A DNA stretch of 64,000 nucleotides, from the NCBI GenBank assembly GCA_025363755.1, contig JANYLQ010000004.1, forward strand, positions 1 through 64,000. The letters are read 5' to 3'. The notes under the pieces were generated by a model. The model saw only the letters and a program-made list of their open reading frames with translations. It had not been told where the DNA came from and searched no databases. This DNA is from Hyphomicrobiales bacterium (GTDB lineage Bacteria; Pseudomonadota; Alphaproteobacteria; Rhizobiales; Aestuariivirgaceae). Below, piece by piece: positions 33,326-43,017 of the stretch (positions within the stretch are counted from its first letter, which is position 1; every line of letters starts with the position of its first letter). The translations under genes were made by a program, and so were the position numbers.

Positions 33326-33799
33326 ATGAATCGTCGTTCTTTAAGTTTTGCAGGAATTTCGCTTGCTGCATTGGGTTTTGGTGCCCGCATGGCTGAAGCC
33401 GAAACATTTGAAATTACCAAATCGGAACAAGAGTGGAAGAAGCTATTGTCACCTGAAGCTTTTGCCGTTTTGCGCCAAGAATCAACAGAGCGGCCATTTA
33501 CGTCCAAGTTGTTGGATGAGCACCGCAAGGGCATTTTTGCTTGCGCTGGTTGTGATTTACCCGCCTTTGCTTCGGAAACCAAATTTGATAGTGGCACTGG
33601 CTGGCCAAGCTTTTTCGATGTGATGCCGAACGCCGTTAACAAGCAGGATGATAACACTCTGTTTGCAACGCGCACCGAAGTGCATTGCCGCCGCTGTGGT
33701 GGACATTTCGGTCATGTGTTTGATGATGGGCCAAAACCGACGGGTCTGCGCTATTGCATGAATGGCGTGGCGCTAAAGTTTGTATCTGCAACGGCTTAA
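33326..33799 (+). CDS. msrB: Exported peptide-methionine (R)-S-oxide reductase
   Basis: MsrB repairs methionine-R-sulfoxide in proteins. The 157-residue protein has four zinc-binding cysteines in two CxxC pairs (C73/C76 and C121/C124) and the catalytic cysteine C144 in LRYCMNG, plus GTGWPSF. Unlike cytosolic MsrB, it starts with MNRRSLSFAGISLAALG and a likely signal ending at about residue 25, with a twin arginine at 3-4, so export, possibly by Tat, is inferred. A ribosome binding site (GAGGAG) lies upstream. Confidence 0.92.
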   Translation: MNRRSLSFAGISLAALGFGARMAEAETFEITKSEQEWKKLLSPEAFAVLRQESTERPFTSKLLDEHRKGIFACAGCDLPAFASETKFDSGTGWPSFFDVMPNAVNKQDDNTLFATRTEVHCRRCGGHFGHVFDDGPKPTGLRYCMNGVALKFVSATA

Positions 33800-33845
33800 T
33801 GTTTAGCTGCATTCACAGCTTTCATTATTATGCTATACAGGATCA

Positions 33846-34145
33846 ATGACAAAACTTGATCCTGTTTCATTTTCAAACCCAACGCCTCCCACCGATTTGT
33901 CCCCGCCGCTGCAAGCGCTGTGGTGGCTCAAAAAGGGTGGCTTGGTGCTCGGCCCGGAATGGGAAAAAGCCCATACCATTTGCCAGCAAGATGAGGGCAA
34001 TCCTCACTACGATATTGTTCACGCACTTTCCCATTGGATCGAGGGGGATGAGGCCAATGCGCGGTATTGGTATCAACGCGTTGGCGGCACTCGCGCGCCA
34101 ACGATTGCTGCAGAGTGGGAACGGATTGCGGGCGAGTTGGGGTGA
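33846..34145 (+). CDS. Small conserved hypothetical protein
   Basis: A 99-residue soluble protein that I cannot assign to a named family. It is rich in tryptophan (seven residues) and has the pattern HALSHWIEGDEANARYWYQRVG, which resembles a TPR-like helix pair and a type of hypothetical protein seen in alphaproteobacteria. There is no signal peptide or membrane segment. It lies 46 bases after msrB and its TGA overlaps the GTG of the next gene, so the two are probably one transcript. Confidence 0.7.
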   Translation: MTKLDPVSFSNPTPPTDLSPPLQALWWLKKGGLVLGPEWEKAHTICQQDEGNPHYDIVHALSHWIEGDEANARYWYQRVGGTRAPTIAAEWERIAGELG

Positions 34146-34522
34146 ACAACCTTGCCGATATTTACCGCAACTACATCGCATGCCTGAATTCGCAGGATTG
34201 GCTGCGGCTTGGCAATTTTGTTCATGATAACGCGCAACATAATGGCAAGCGCATTGGACTTTCTGGTTATATTGCGATGCTGGAAAAAGATTTTAACGAC
34301 ATTCCGGATCTTCATTTTAATGTTCAATTGTTGATCTGTGACCCGCCTCATATCGCGTCGCGCCTGCTGTTTGATTGTGCACCCCAAGGAATTTTTCTGG
34401 GACTACCCGTCAACGGCAAACATGTTTCGTTTACCGAAAATGTTTTTTATGAATTTCGAGAAGGGAAAATTTGGGCTGTGTGGTCGGTGATTGATAAGGC
34501 GGCGATTGAACGGCAGATTTAG
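34142..34522 (+). CDS. SnoaL-like / ester cyclase family protein
   Basis: A 126-residue protein with the NTF2-like SnoaL fold as seen in the ester cyclase family: an N-terminal helix LADIYRNYIACLNSQDW, then FVHDNAQHNGKRIGLSGY, LHFNVQLLICDPPHIASRLLFD, VSFTENVFYEFREGKI and WAVWSVIDKAAIE. In this superfamily such proteins are often isomerases, cyclases or hydratases on small molecules, but the substrate is unknown. The start is GTG at 34142, overlapping the TGA of the previous gene; longer frames from 34067 would run inside that gene. Confidence 0.75.
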   Translation: MNNLADIYRNYIACLNSQDWLRLGNFVHDNAQHNGKRIGLSGYIAMLEKDFNDIPDLHFNVQLLICDPPHIASRLLFDCAPQGIFLGLPVNGKHVSFTENVFYEFREGKIWAVWSVIDKAAIERQI

Positions 34523-34565
34523 GGGCTGCTTGACGGGTTTGCCTATTGTTTTGTGAGTTGTCTTA

Positions 34566-36917
34566 TTACCCCCGCTCCACAAAGCTATCAATTACCCGTT
34601 TCTCGCCAGCCTTTTCGAAATCCACTGTCAGCTTATTGCCTTCGACACTTATGATCGCGCCATAGCCGAACTTTTGATGGAACACGCGGTCACCCTCCAT
34701 GTAATCTGATGGTTTGGCGCTGCTGGCGGTGAGTTCGCCTTCGATGAAGCGGGTTGTGTGGCGGGTGGCTTCGCCGGAATCTTTGCGGGCTGCTGCACGT
34801 TTCCAGCCGGGGGTCGAGTAATTGCCTTGGCCAAAGGTGGAGGCTTGGTCAAAGCGGCTGGTGCCGAAGGTGCCCAAATCATGCCCGCCGTAAGAGTTGC
34901 TCATGGCAGCGACTTCGACGTGTTTTTCAGGCAGCTCGTCAATGAACCGGCTCGGCAATCCGGTTTGCCAGAGGCCGTGGGTTTGGCGGTTTTGGGCGAA
35001 GGTTATGGTGGCGCGTTGTTTGGCTCGCGTGATTCCCACATAGGCCAATCGCCGCTCTTCCTCCAAGCCGCTGCGGCCCTTCTCGTCAAGCGAGCGTTTG
35101 GAGGGGAACAAGCCTTCCTCCCAGCCGGGCAGGAACACCGTTTGAAACTCCAGTCCCTTGGCAGAATGCAGTGTCATGATGTTCACGCGGTCTTCATCAT
35201 TGCCTTGGTCGCGGTCCATGACCAGGGCCACGTGTTCCAAGAAGCCGTTCAGGTTTTCAAATTCACTCATCGAGCGCACGAGTTCTTTTAAGTTATCGAG
35301 GCGGCCTTCGGCTTCGGGGCTTTTATCGAGCTGCCACATTTCGGTGTAGCCAGATTCATCAAGCACGATTTCGGCCAGTTCATGATGCGGAATTACTTCC
35401 ACTTGTTTGCGCCAGCGGCTGAAATTTTCGAGCAGCAATCGCAGGGCTGTGCGTGCTTTGTTGGGCAGTTCATCTGTCATCAACATATCATTAGCAGCGA
35501 CATAGAGTGACGACCGACGGGCTCTCGCCGTTAGATACATTTTCTTGACCGATGCATCGCCAATGCCGCGTTTTGGTGTGTTGATGATCCGCTCTAAAGC
35601 GAGATCGTTATCGGGGGAGGCTACGATTTTGAGATAGGCCATGGCATCGCGGATTTCGGCGCGTTCATAAAAGCGCGGGCCGCCGATCACACGGTAGGGA
35701 ATGCCGGCCATGATGAAGCGATCTTCAAAGCTGCGCATTTGTGCGGAGGTGCGAACAAGGATCGCCATTTCATTCAGGTGATGTTTCTGCCTATGGAGAC
35801 TTTCAATATCATCACCGATGGTGCGGGCTTCTTCCACACTGTCCCAATGGCCGCGCACAGTGACGGGTGTCGATTCAGTTTTATCCGTGTGCAGCGTTTT
35901 ACCGAGGCGTGATTCATTTTTGGCGATGAGGCCTGATGCTGCGCCCAGAATATCGGGTGTGGAGCGATAGTTGCGCTCCAACCTAATTACGCCTGCGCCG
36001 GGGAAATCTTTTTCAAAGCGCAGAATATTATCGACTTCAGCGCCGCGCCAGCCATAGATCGATTGATCATCATCGCCAACGCAGCAAATGTTTCTGTGGC
36101 CCTGTGCGAGGAGGCGCAGCCAAAGATATTGCGCCACGTTGGTATCTTGATACTCATCGACCAGCATATATTTGAACTTAGTTTGGTAAGACTTCAAAAC
36201 ATCTGGGTGGTTTTGGAAGATGCGCAGCACTTCGAGAAGCAGATCGCCAAAGTCGGCAGCGTTGACGGTTTTGAGGCGGGCTTGATAGTCGGCATAAAGT
36301 TTTCCGCCTAGACCATTGGCAAATGAATAGGCCTCGCCTTGCGGAACTTTATCAGGGGTTAACCCCCGGTTTTTCCAGCTGTCGATGGCATTCGCGAGGG
36401 CTCTTGCGGGCCAGCGCTTTTCATCAATGCCTTCGGCCTGAATGAGTTGCTTGAGCAAGCGTACTTGATCATCATCATCAAGAATGGAAAAGCCTGACCT
36501 CAGGCCTGCAAGCTCGGCGTGATTGCGCAGGATTTTGACGCCGATGGCGTGGAAGGTACCCAGCCAGGTCATGCCCTCAACCATGCCACCGATCAGATGA
36601 CCGATGCGTTCTTTCATTTCGCGCGCGGCTTTGTTGGTGAAGGTGACGGCGAGGATTTGGTTGGGCCAGGCTTTTTGCGTGGTGAGAATGTGGGCAAGCC
36701 TAGTTGTGAGTACGCGGGTTTTGCCAGTACCTGCACCTGCGAGAACCAGCAATGGCCCATCAATGCGCAGCACAGCTTCGCGCTGTTCGGGGTTTAGACC
36801 TTTGAGATAAACAGGTTCGCCACCAACGCCCATGGCCCGCGCAGAAATGCTGCCGGGTTTAGGGGCAGGCGCTGGCTCGTCGTCAAAGTCGCTTAGGTCG
36901 ATTGGATTATTGGACAT
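34566..36917 (-). CDS. uvrD: UvrD/PcrA-type DNA helicase
   Basis: A 783-residue superfamily 1A helicase (3' to 5'), acting in nucleotide excision repair and mismatch repair. Motif I GAGTGKTRV (61-69), motif Ia TFTNKAAREMKER, motif II VDEYQDTN, motif III GDDDQSIYGWRGA, motif IV RLERNYRST, motif V MTLHSAKGLEF and motif VI RRLAYVGITRAK are all present in order. The C-terminal region (about 700-783) has a Tudor-like domain typical of PcrA, including VFHQKFGYGAIISVEG. The DEFDD-like acidic N-terminal extension is unstructured. Confidence 0.94.
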   Translation of the reverse strand: MSNNPIDLSDFDDEPAPAPKPGSISARAMGVGGEPVYLKGLNPEQREAVLRIDGPLLVLAGAGTGKTRVLTTRLAHILTTQKAWPNQILAVTFTNKAAREMKERIGHLIGGMVEGMTWLGTFHAIGVKILRNHAELAGLRSGFSILDDDDQVRLLKQLIQAEGIDEKRWPARALANAIDSWKNRGLTPDKVPQGEAYSFANGLGGKLYADYQARLKTVNAADFGDLLLEVLRIFQNHPDVLKSYQTKFKYMLVDEYQDTNVAQYLWLRLLAQGHRNICCVGDDDQSIYGWRGAEVDNILRFEKDFPGAGVIRLERNYRSTPDILGAASGLIAKNESRLGKTLHTDKTESTPVTVRGHWDSVEEARTIGDDIESLHRQKHHLNEMAILVRTSAQMRSFEDRFIMAGIPYRVIGGPRFYERAEIRDAMAYLKIVASPDNDLALERIINTPKRGIGDASVKKMYLTARARRSSLYVAANDMLMTDELPNKARTALRLLLENFSRWRKQVEVIPHHELAEIVLDESGYTEMWQLDKSPEAEGRLDNLKELVRSMSEFENLNGFLEHVALVMDRDQGNDEDRVNIMTLHSAKGLEFQTVFLPGWEEGLFPSKRSLDEKGRSGLEEERRLAYVGITRAKQRATITFAQNRQTHGLWQTGLPSRFIDELPEKHVEVAAMSNSYGGHDLGTFGTSRFDQASTFGQGNYSTPGWKRAAARKDSGEATRHTTRFIEGELTASSAKPSDYMEGDRVFHQKFGYGAIISVEGNKLTVDFEKAGEKRVIDSFVERG

Positions 36918-36967
36918 TAGGGATCACGATTCTCATGATCCCTATATAGAGGTTTACGAGGCAAATA

Positions 36968-37171
36968 TCAGGCGCAATGACGCAATTGTTCGTAACTTGG
37001 GTTTGCGAATTGTTGTTTCACTTCGTTCTGAATTTTGCGCCATGTTTCGGCGGTTTCGGTGTCGCCGGAGCGTTCGCAGAGAAGCGCGTGGCGGGCAGCT
37101 TCACCGAGGGCTTGCTTACCATGGGCAAAAACCAGGGCTTCGGCAAAATGCGCATAACCAGTGTTGACCAT
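36968..37171 (-). CDS. Small conserved hypothetical protein
   Basis: A 67-residue soluble protein with two helices, basic and alanine-rich, of the kind MVNTGYAHFAEALVFAHGKQA then ALLCERSGDTETAETWRKI. It resembles short proteins annotated as hypothetical in many Rhizobiales. It is upstream of uvrD on the same strand, separated by about 50 bases. An overlapping + strand frame (36832-37167) looks less natural. No function can be named. Confidence 0.6.
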   Translation of the reverse strand: MVNTGYAHFAEALVFAHGKQALGEAARHALLCERSGDTETAETWRKIQNEVKQQFANPSYEQLRHCA

Positions 37172-37249
37172 TTTAGACCTCCCTTTGATTCCTTATTGGA
37201 ACCATTGATGGCAGATAACTAAGCCGGAAGTTTTACGGGAGTGTGACGG

Positions 37250-37735
37250 TTATGGGGCAGGGCGACGTGGAATCCCTATTCTGTGTCCGACTTGTGGGGG
37301 AAGGGTTAGTGCCTTGTGGGCGTCCAACATTGCATTAATTTTTTTTTGAATTTCCGGCGGAAAGGCGGCGGTTTTTTTAAGGTTCATGTCGACATGGGCG
37401 ATGATAACTTCCAGCACGCAAGAGAGAAATTTTTTTTCGTGATGATACATTTGTTGAACGTAATGCACGCGCTTTTGGTCAGCATCGATAATTTGGTTTT
37501 CGATGCGCACCACATCGCCTGCGTGAATTTCTTGGGCGTAAGTCGTATGTGTTTCGAGCGTGAAGAACGAGCAATTGGTTTGCTTTACATAATCAGGGCC
37601 CAGTCCGAAGCCCCAAAATAAGTGTTCGGCGGCTTTATCAAACATCACGGCATAATAGGCCATGTTGAGGTGACCGTTGTAATCAGTCCATTGGTTTTCG
37701 ACTGTTTGAAGTTCGCCGATAAAGGGTTTGGGCAT
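37250..37735 (-). CDS. Thioesterase family protein (4HBT hot-dog fold)
   Basis: A 161-residue protein of the acyl-CoA thioesterase class with the hot-dog fold. WTDYNGHLNMAYYAVMFDKA (about 17-36) matches the YbgC/FadM-type catalytic region, where the aspartate and the following asparagine-glycine-histidine are typical. FFTLETHTTYAQEIHAGDVVRIENQIIDADQKRVHY follows the usual strand pattern. The substrate is unknown. It diverges from the FAD-linked oxidase gene, with about 35 bases between starts. Confidence 0.8.
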   Translation of the reverse strand: MPKPFIGELQTVENQWTDYNGHLNMAYYAVMFDKAAEHLFWGFGLGPDYVKQTNCSFFTLETHTTYAQEIHAGDVVRIENQIIDADQKRVHYVQQMYHHEKKFLSCVLEVIIAHVDMNLKKTAAFPPEIQKKINAMLDAHKALTLPPQVGHRIGIPRRPAP

Positions 37736-37769
37736 TTACGTTTCCTTGGCCTGTGTTAGTGTTTGGATC

Positions 37770-39146
37770 ATGAATAACGTAAATCAAGCCATATTGGAAA
37801 TTCGCCAGATTCTAGGGGAGCGTTTGTCCACAGCACAAATCGTTCGCGAACATCATGGCAAGGATCAGACCTGGAATCCGGGGCAGCCGCCTGATGCTGT
37901 TGCATATGCCCTAAGTACGGAGGAGGTTCAGACCATCGTGCAGATTTGTGCAAGGCATAAAGCGCCGATTATTCCGTTTGGAACCGGGACATCGTTGGAA
38001 GGGCATTTTACAGCGCCACATGGTGGAATATGTATAGATGTCAGCGGGATGAATCAGATTTTAGAAGTGAATTCTGAGGATTTGGATTGTCGTGTTCAGG
38101 CCGGCGTGACACGCAAGCAATTGAATACTTATTTGCGCGATAAGGGGCTGTTTTTCCCGATTGATCCCGGCGCCGATGCCAGCCTTGGTGGCATGACGGC
38201 CACACGGGCTTCGGGCACAAATGCGGTGCGTTATGGCACGATGCGCGAGAATGTGATGGGTGTTACCGCAGTTTTGGCAAATGGCGAGATTGTGCGGATG
38301 GGGACACGGGCGCGCAAATCATCGGCGGGTTATGATCTGACGCGGCTGATGGTAGGGTCGGAAGGCACGTTGGGGGTTATCACCGAAGTGGGGATCAAGC
38401 TTTACGGCATTCCTGAGTCGATTAGGGCCGGGGTTTGTGCCTTTCCAACTGTTGAGGCGTGTTGCAACACGGCCATTCAAGTCATTCAGATGGGAATTCC
38501 AATTGCGCGGATCGAATTGGTGGATGCTGAACATATTATAGCAATTAACGCATATTCTAAATTGACGATGGTGGTTCAACCCACTTTGTTTGTTGAATTT
38601 CATGGCACAGATGCGGCTACGCATGAGCAGGCAAACATGTTTGCCGATATTGCGAGTGAATTTGGCGCAGGGCCGATTGAGTGGGCCACGCAAGAAGAAG
38701 ACCGCGCCAAACTATGGCAAGCACGGCATGATGCATTCTGGGCCACCAAGGCGATCAAACCGGGTAAAGAAGAGTCGATTGCGACTGATGTTTGCGTGCC
38801 AATTTCGCGGCTTGCAGAATGTGTTGTTGAGACACAAAAGGACTTGGAACAGAATAATATCTATGGCCCGATTATTGGTCATGTTGGTGACGGCAATTTT
38901 CATGTGGTGTTGTTTTGTGATCGGTCGGATGCTGCGGAAGTAAAACGCGTTAAGGCGGTTTATGAGCGTTTGATCAAGCGGGCATTGGCAATGGGCGGTA
39001 CATGCACAGGCGAACATGGCATTGGCAGTGGCAAGCGTGAATATTTGGCGCTTGAACATGGAAATGGATTGGATGTGATGCGGTCCATTAAAGCGGCGCT
39101 TGATCCCTTAAATATCATGAATCCGGGAAAGAATGCGGCCCCGTAA
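37770..39146 (+). CDS. FAD-linked oxidase, D-lactate dehydrogenase type
   Basis: A 458-residue flavoprotein of the FAD-binding PCMH superfamily. The N-terminal FAD domain (about 36-215) has IPFGTGTSLEGH (the pyrophosphate contact) and GADASLGGMTATRASGTNAVRYG; the C-terminal FAD-oxidase domain ends with GTCTGEHGIGSGKREYL and PLNIMNPGK. It resembles D-lactate dehydrogenase (cytochrome) and GlcD, which oxidise 2-hydroxy acids such as D-lactate or glycolate. The exact substrate is not proven. The ATG at 37770 was chosen; the frame reaches back to 37728. Confidence 0.88.
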   Translation: MNNVNQAILEIRQILGERLSTAQIVREHHGKDQTWNPGQPPDAVAYALSTEEVQTIVQICARHKAPIIPFGTGTSLEGHFTAPHGGICIDVSGMNQILEVNSEDLDCRVQAGVTRKQLNTYLRDKGLFFPIDPGADASLGGMTATRASGTNAVRYGTMRENVMGVTAVLANGEIVRMGTRARKSSAGYDLTRLMVGSEGTLGVITEVGIKLYGIPESIRAGVCAFPTVEACCNTAIQVIQMGIPIARIELVDAEHIIAINAYSKLTMVVQPTLFVEFHGTDAATHEQANMFADIASEFGAGPIEWATQEEDRAKLWQARHDAFWATKAIKPGKEESIATDVCVPISRLAECVVETQKDLEQNNIYGPIIGHVGDGNFHVVLFCDRSDAAEVKRVKAVYERLIKRALAMGGTCTGEHGIGSGKREYLALEHGNGLDVMRSIKAALDPLNIMNPGKNAAP

Positions 39147-39191
39147 AATCTCTGGCTTGCGACTCCCATTCTAACGTCTATTCTGCTGCTT

Positions 39192-42100
39192 ATGAGTATT
39201 TGGAAGTCACCGATTTTCTATTTTGGTATTGTGCTGGTGCTGGCCGTGTTTGGCGCATTGTTGGCTCCGTTTGTTATTAATTGGAACAGTTACCGTGACA
39301 ATCTGGAATCCTGGGGGCACACACTGACTGGTCGCCAAGTTGCGATTAATGGTCCGATTTCTGTAAGACTTTTTCCGTGGCCACGCCTTGTCGCCGAAGA
39401 TGTGAGCATTGCAAACCCGAAGGAATTTTCTGAACAGGCGTTGATGAATGCAAAGCGCATTGATGTCCAATTGGCCTTGGCTGGTTTGTTCAGTGGTGAA
39501 ATTCAGGTTGAGGCAATTGAATTGGAAAAGCCCACGCTCTTTATAACACGCAGTGCGGATGGAAATGGGAATTGGGTCTTTCAACTTGGCAAGTCGCGGT
39601 TACTTGAAAAGGTCAAACTGGAACAGATTAGAGTGAATGACGGTGCGGTTACAGTCAGAGACCTTACGCATGGATTTGATACAACATTTCAACACGTAAA
39701 TGCGGTGCTCTCAGCAACCGCATTTGAAGGGCCTTGGCGGATGCGGGGCACGGCGCAGAATAGTAATGTTCCTGTCGATCTTACTTTTGCGAGTTCAGCG
39801 TGGAAGAAGGATGAGCCGTTTAAATTTAGTTTCAAGATTGCACCCACTGATGGTGCTTTGCCAGCATTGGTCTTTGATGGAACACAAAGCAGCGATCAAC
39901 TGGTCGGCAAAGTCCGTCTTAATCCGGTTGTTACGGACGATGGACGGCAGAGCCTCGATACAAGTTTTAAGCCGCTGCAAATGCAGGCGGACATCAATGC
40001 AAATTTTGATGAAGTAAAACTCGAAAAAATTCACATTGTACCTGCTGATAGCAAGGACAACGGGACGCTGATTGAAGGCAATGCTGATGTTCAATTGGAT
40101 CGCGGGATCAAAGTAAATGTCAGCCTTTCATCACCGCGCATTGATCTTGATAGTTTGGCAGGTGGGCAATCATTGCGGGTATGGCGTGCCGGCGGGGTTA
40201 TGGCTTTACTCAACCGTGTGATCGCCGAGTTTCCTGAAAAGCTAGATTTGACCGCAGCACTGGATGTTGCGTCACTTTCTGCTGCGGGCGAAACGATTGA
40301 GAATGTGAAAGTTAAAACTTCGGCCCAGCAGGGTGCAGTGCGTATTCAAAATTTTACTGCGAATCTTCCCGGTCGTTCGGCTATGAAATTTGATGGTATA
40401 GCTTTCCCCGGCGTAGACGCTGCGGAACTGGGCGGCAGTTTGGCGATGGAAAGCAATGATTTGCGTGCCTTCATTTTTTGGTTGTGGCCTGAGGGCAAGG
40501 CTTCATTGGCGCAATATTGGACTGGGGTGCGGGGCAGGCTGAAAGCGCAATCTGATGTGACGTGGTCTGGCAAACGCTTTGGGTTTCAAAATTTGAAATA
40601 TGAATTGGATGGTGAGGCAGGCACAGCTGAACTTGCTGTATCGCTTGGCAAATTACCCTCAGTTGATTTGCGCTTGAATTCGAAGTTGCTGGATTTAGAT
40701 AATTATCTCTCACTCAAGGGCACTCATATTTTGAACGGTGCTTTTGCTGGGCCTTTGGCCCAATCTGAAAGTGGGTTCGATAAACGGCTCAGCGTTCAAG
40801 CTGCCAGATTGCGCTTGAATGGTGTGGAGGCGCAAGATGTAGCTTTGGATTTTTCATCGAGCTTCAGTGGCTTTGAAATTAAAGCACTGGATATTGGTTC
40901 AGTTGAAGGCGCTCGTGTCAAAGGCAGTGGATTGGTCTTGCAGGGGCCAGATGGCCCGTCGGGCGATGTTAAGCTTTCAGTACAGGCCGAAAACCCGAGG
41001 GGGTTGTTGCGTCTGGTTGGTGCATTTCCGAAGGGGCTTGATCCTAAATGGTCGAGTGTACTGGGCATAACCGACTTACAAGCTGATGTTACAGTGCGAC
41101 CGGGCAAGGACGAGCCGACGGTGACATTTGGCACCACTGGCACGAGCGGGCCTATTCAAATATCTGCAAGCGGTGACGTTAAAAGTATGAGTAAGGGTCG
41201 TGACGCGACGATTGGACTATCAGCGGAATTGAACGCGGCTGAAGGTGGAGATCTGAGCCGTATGGTCGGATTTACCCCGCAAATTGCCAGTACTGGACCT
41301 GGCAAAATTTCGGTCGTTGCAACTGGGGAAATTGCGACGGGATATCAGACAGCAATCAGGGGGTCATTTTTTGGCGCGGAACTTGGATTTGATGGCAAAT
41401 ACAAACCAGCTGAAAAGATTCCAAATTTAGATGGCGTTGCAAGCCTTACAGCAAAAGATGGAATGATGTTTGGTCGCGCGTTAGGACTGGAACACACATC
41501 ACTGTTTAATGGAGCAATAGATTCTAAAGCAAATTTTTCAGTTGAAGATCAAAAGCTGAAAATGAAAAGTTTTATCGGTCGTTTGGGTGGGCAAGCTGTG
41601 ACTGGTGAAGGAAGTCTCGGTTCCGATGGTAGCATCAACGCCAATTTTACTCTTGAGAACCTGGATTTGCCGACGGTGTTGGCAAGCGTCTTCATGCCTT
41701 GGCGAAACACGCTTCCCGCGCTTGATGATGGCTTTGCAACTCCGGTGCCAGAAGGATGGCATGGTGAGGTTTGGTTGCGACCCGCGGCGTTGGAGAATTT
41801 GGGAATATCGCTGAAGGAATCCGTCGTGGGGATAACATTTGAGCCGAGCAGCCGCAGCATATCGGTTGCTTCTCAGGAAGGTGATCACGAACCCTTCATG
41901 CTAGATTTGACTGTGCATCAAGGTGACAATAGTTTTGTGCTCAATGGTGCTGGACATGGGGCCATTCCGATTGCGCCATTTTTGAAGTCTCAGGACGAGA
42001 GTGTTGTTGCAACGGGTAGGGTGATCTTTGACGGTCAGTTTGAAGGACAGGGGCGCAGTCCGCAAGCGATGCTTTCAGCTTTGACGGGCAAGGGATCATA

Positions 42101-42770
42101 TCAATTGGAAGACGCTTCGCTGGTTTCGCTTTCGCCGGATCCATTTTATAAAAAGCTCGATGTGGTGAAAGATGCTGACGGATTGCAGCAAGCTTTTGAT
42201 GGTTTATTGAAAGGCCCCGGTTTTGCGCTCGGTTCGGAAAAGCAGAGTATTACCATCGATAAAGGAAACATGCTCGCTGACACGTTGAATGCTTCGCTTG
42301 AATCTGCTGACGCTAAAATTACCCAGAGTTTTGATTTGACCAGTCACGTGCTGAAAACCTTCGTTCAACTTTCTGGCAAAACACGCAGTGATTTGCCGGA
42401 AATCAAAGTGAGTTATGAGGGGCCGCCGGGTGCGCTGGTACGGCGCAGCGATACTGCAGCCATTTCAGCCAAACTCGGTTACGCGTTTATCGCAAGGGAT
42501 ATGGCAGAGCTTGACCGCGTTAAAAAAGAACAAGAAAAACTTGCTGTTGAAGAAGCAGCGCAGACGCAAGCCGATGAAGCGAAGTTCGCTGCTTATCAGG
42601 CACAACGGTTAGAACTGCGTTTGCGCTTGCGTGAAATGAAGGTGCATGCCGCAGAGCGCTTGATCGAAGCTGATCGTAAAAAAGCTGAGATGGATAAAAT
42701 TATATCAGACTCGATTGCCATCAAGAAACTTGAATATCCGCGCCTGCTGCGCATGTTGCGCGGGAATTAA
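39192..42770 (+). CDS. Very long AsmA-like protein
   Basis: A 1192-residue protein with one N-terminal membrane helix (about 7-27) and a large periplasmic part. The opening WNSYRDNLESWGHTLTGRQVAINGPISVRLFPWPRLVAEDVSIANP (residues about 31-75) is the AsmA N-terminal signature, and the last part has the AsmA C-terminal TGKGSYQLEDASL-type block. AsmA-like proteins are thought to bridge lipids between the inner and outer membranes as long beta-groove proteins; that function is a family inference. The C terminus (about 1110-1180) is a charged helical segment, probably cytoplasmic or periplasmic coiled coil. Confidence 0.85.
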   Translation: MSIWKSPIFYFGIVLVLAVFGALLAPFVINWNSYRDNLESWGHTLTGRQVAINGPISVRLFPWPRLVAEDVSIANPKEFSEQALMNAKRIDVQLALAGLFSGEIQVEAIELEKPTLFITRSADGNGNWVFQLGKSRLLEKVKLEQIRVNDGAVTVRDLTHGFDTTFQHVNAVLSATAFEGPWRMRGTAQNSNVPVDLTFASSAWKKDEPFKFSFKIAPTDGALPALVFDGTQSSDQLVGKVRLNPVVTDDGRQSLDTSFKPLQMQADINANFDEVKLEKIHIVPADSKDNGTLIEGNADVQLDRGIKVNVSLSSPRIDLDSLAGGQSLRVWRAGGVMALLNRVIAEFPEKLDLTAALDVASLSAAGETIENVKVKTSAQQGAVRIQNFTANLPGRSAMKFDGIAFPGVDAAELGGSLAMESNDLRAFIFWLWPEGKASLAQYWTGVRGRLKAQSDVTWSGKRFGFQNLKYELDGEAGTAELAVSLGKLPSVDLRLNSKLLDLDNYLSLKGTHILNGAFAGPLAQSESGFDKRLSVQAARLRLNGVEAQDVALDFSSSFSGFEIKALDIGSVEGARVKGSGLVLQGPDGPSGDVKLSVQAENPRGLLRLVGAFPKGLDPKWSSVLGITDLQADVTVRPGKDEPTVTFGTTGTSGPIQISASGDVKSMSKGRDATIGLSAELNAAEGGDLSRMVGFTPQIASTGPGKISVVATGEIATGYQTAIRGSFFGAELGFDGKYKPAEKIPNLDGVASLTAKDGMMFGRALGLEHTSLFNGAIDSKANFSVEDQKLKMKSFIGRLGGQAVTGEGSLGSDGSINANFTLENLDLPTVLASVFMPWRNTLPALDDGFATPVPEGWHGEVWLRPAALENLGISLKESVVGITFEPSSRSISVASQEGDHEPFMLDLTVHQGDNSFVLNGAGHGAIPIAPFLKSQDESVVATGRVIFDGQFEGQGRSPQAMLSALTGKGSYQLEDASLVSLSPDPFYKKLDVVKDADGLQQAFDGLLKGPGFALGSEKQSITIDKGNMLADTLNASLESADAKITQSFDLTSHVLKTFVQLSGKTRSDLPEIKVSYEGPPGALVRRSDTAAISAKLGYAFIARDMAELDRVKKEQEKLAVEEAAQTQADEAKFAAYQAQRLELRLRLREMKVHAAERLIEADRKKAEMDKIISDSIAIKKLEYPRLLRMLRGN

Positions 42771-42976
42771 GTTTGTAATTGTTTTAAAATCCACACACGA
42801 ATGGCGCTGGATAAGTTTCGAGCACCTCGGCTTTCGTCAATTTCACCAACAAGTGTGGCGATGCTTTTTTTGTCGCGCTCTGCGTAGTGTTTGAGTGCGG
42901 CCCAGAATTCAGGCTCGAGCGAGAGAGAGGTTTGATGTCCGGCGATGGTGAGAGAGCGCTTTAGGTCTTTGGCCAC
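42767..42976 (-). CDS. Ribbon-helix-helix domain protein
   Basis: A 69-residue protein matching the RHH_4 family: the strand KRSLTIAGHQTSLSLEPEFW followed by helices LKHYAERDKKSIATLVGEIDESRGARNLSSAIRVWILKQL. It is likely a small DNA-binding dimer. I start at the GTG at 42976, behind AGAAGGA at good spacing, rather than at the GTG at 43009. Its end overlaps the AsmA gene end by four bases. It belongs to the fumC-DUF4169-RHH block, from which it is separated here by a repeat element. Confidence 0.82.
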   Translation of the reverse strand: MAKDLKRSLTIAGHQTSLSLEPEFWAALKHYAERDKKSIATLVGEIDESRGARNLSSAIRVWILKQLQT

Positions 42977-43017
42977 TAAAGCATTCCTTCTGAATCCAAG
43001 TTCGAACACCCTAACGC

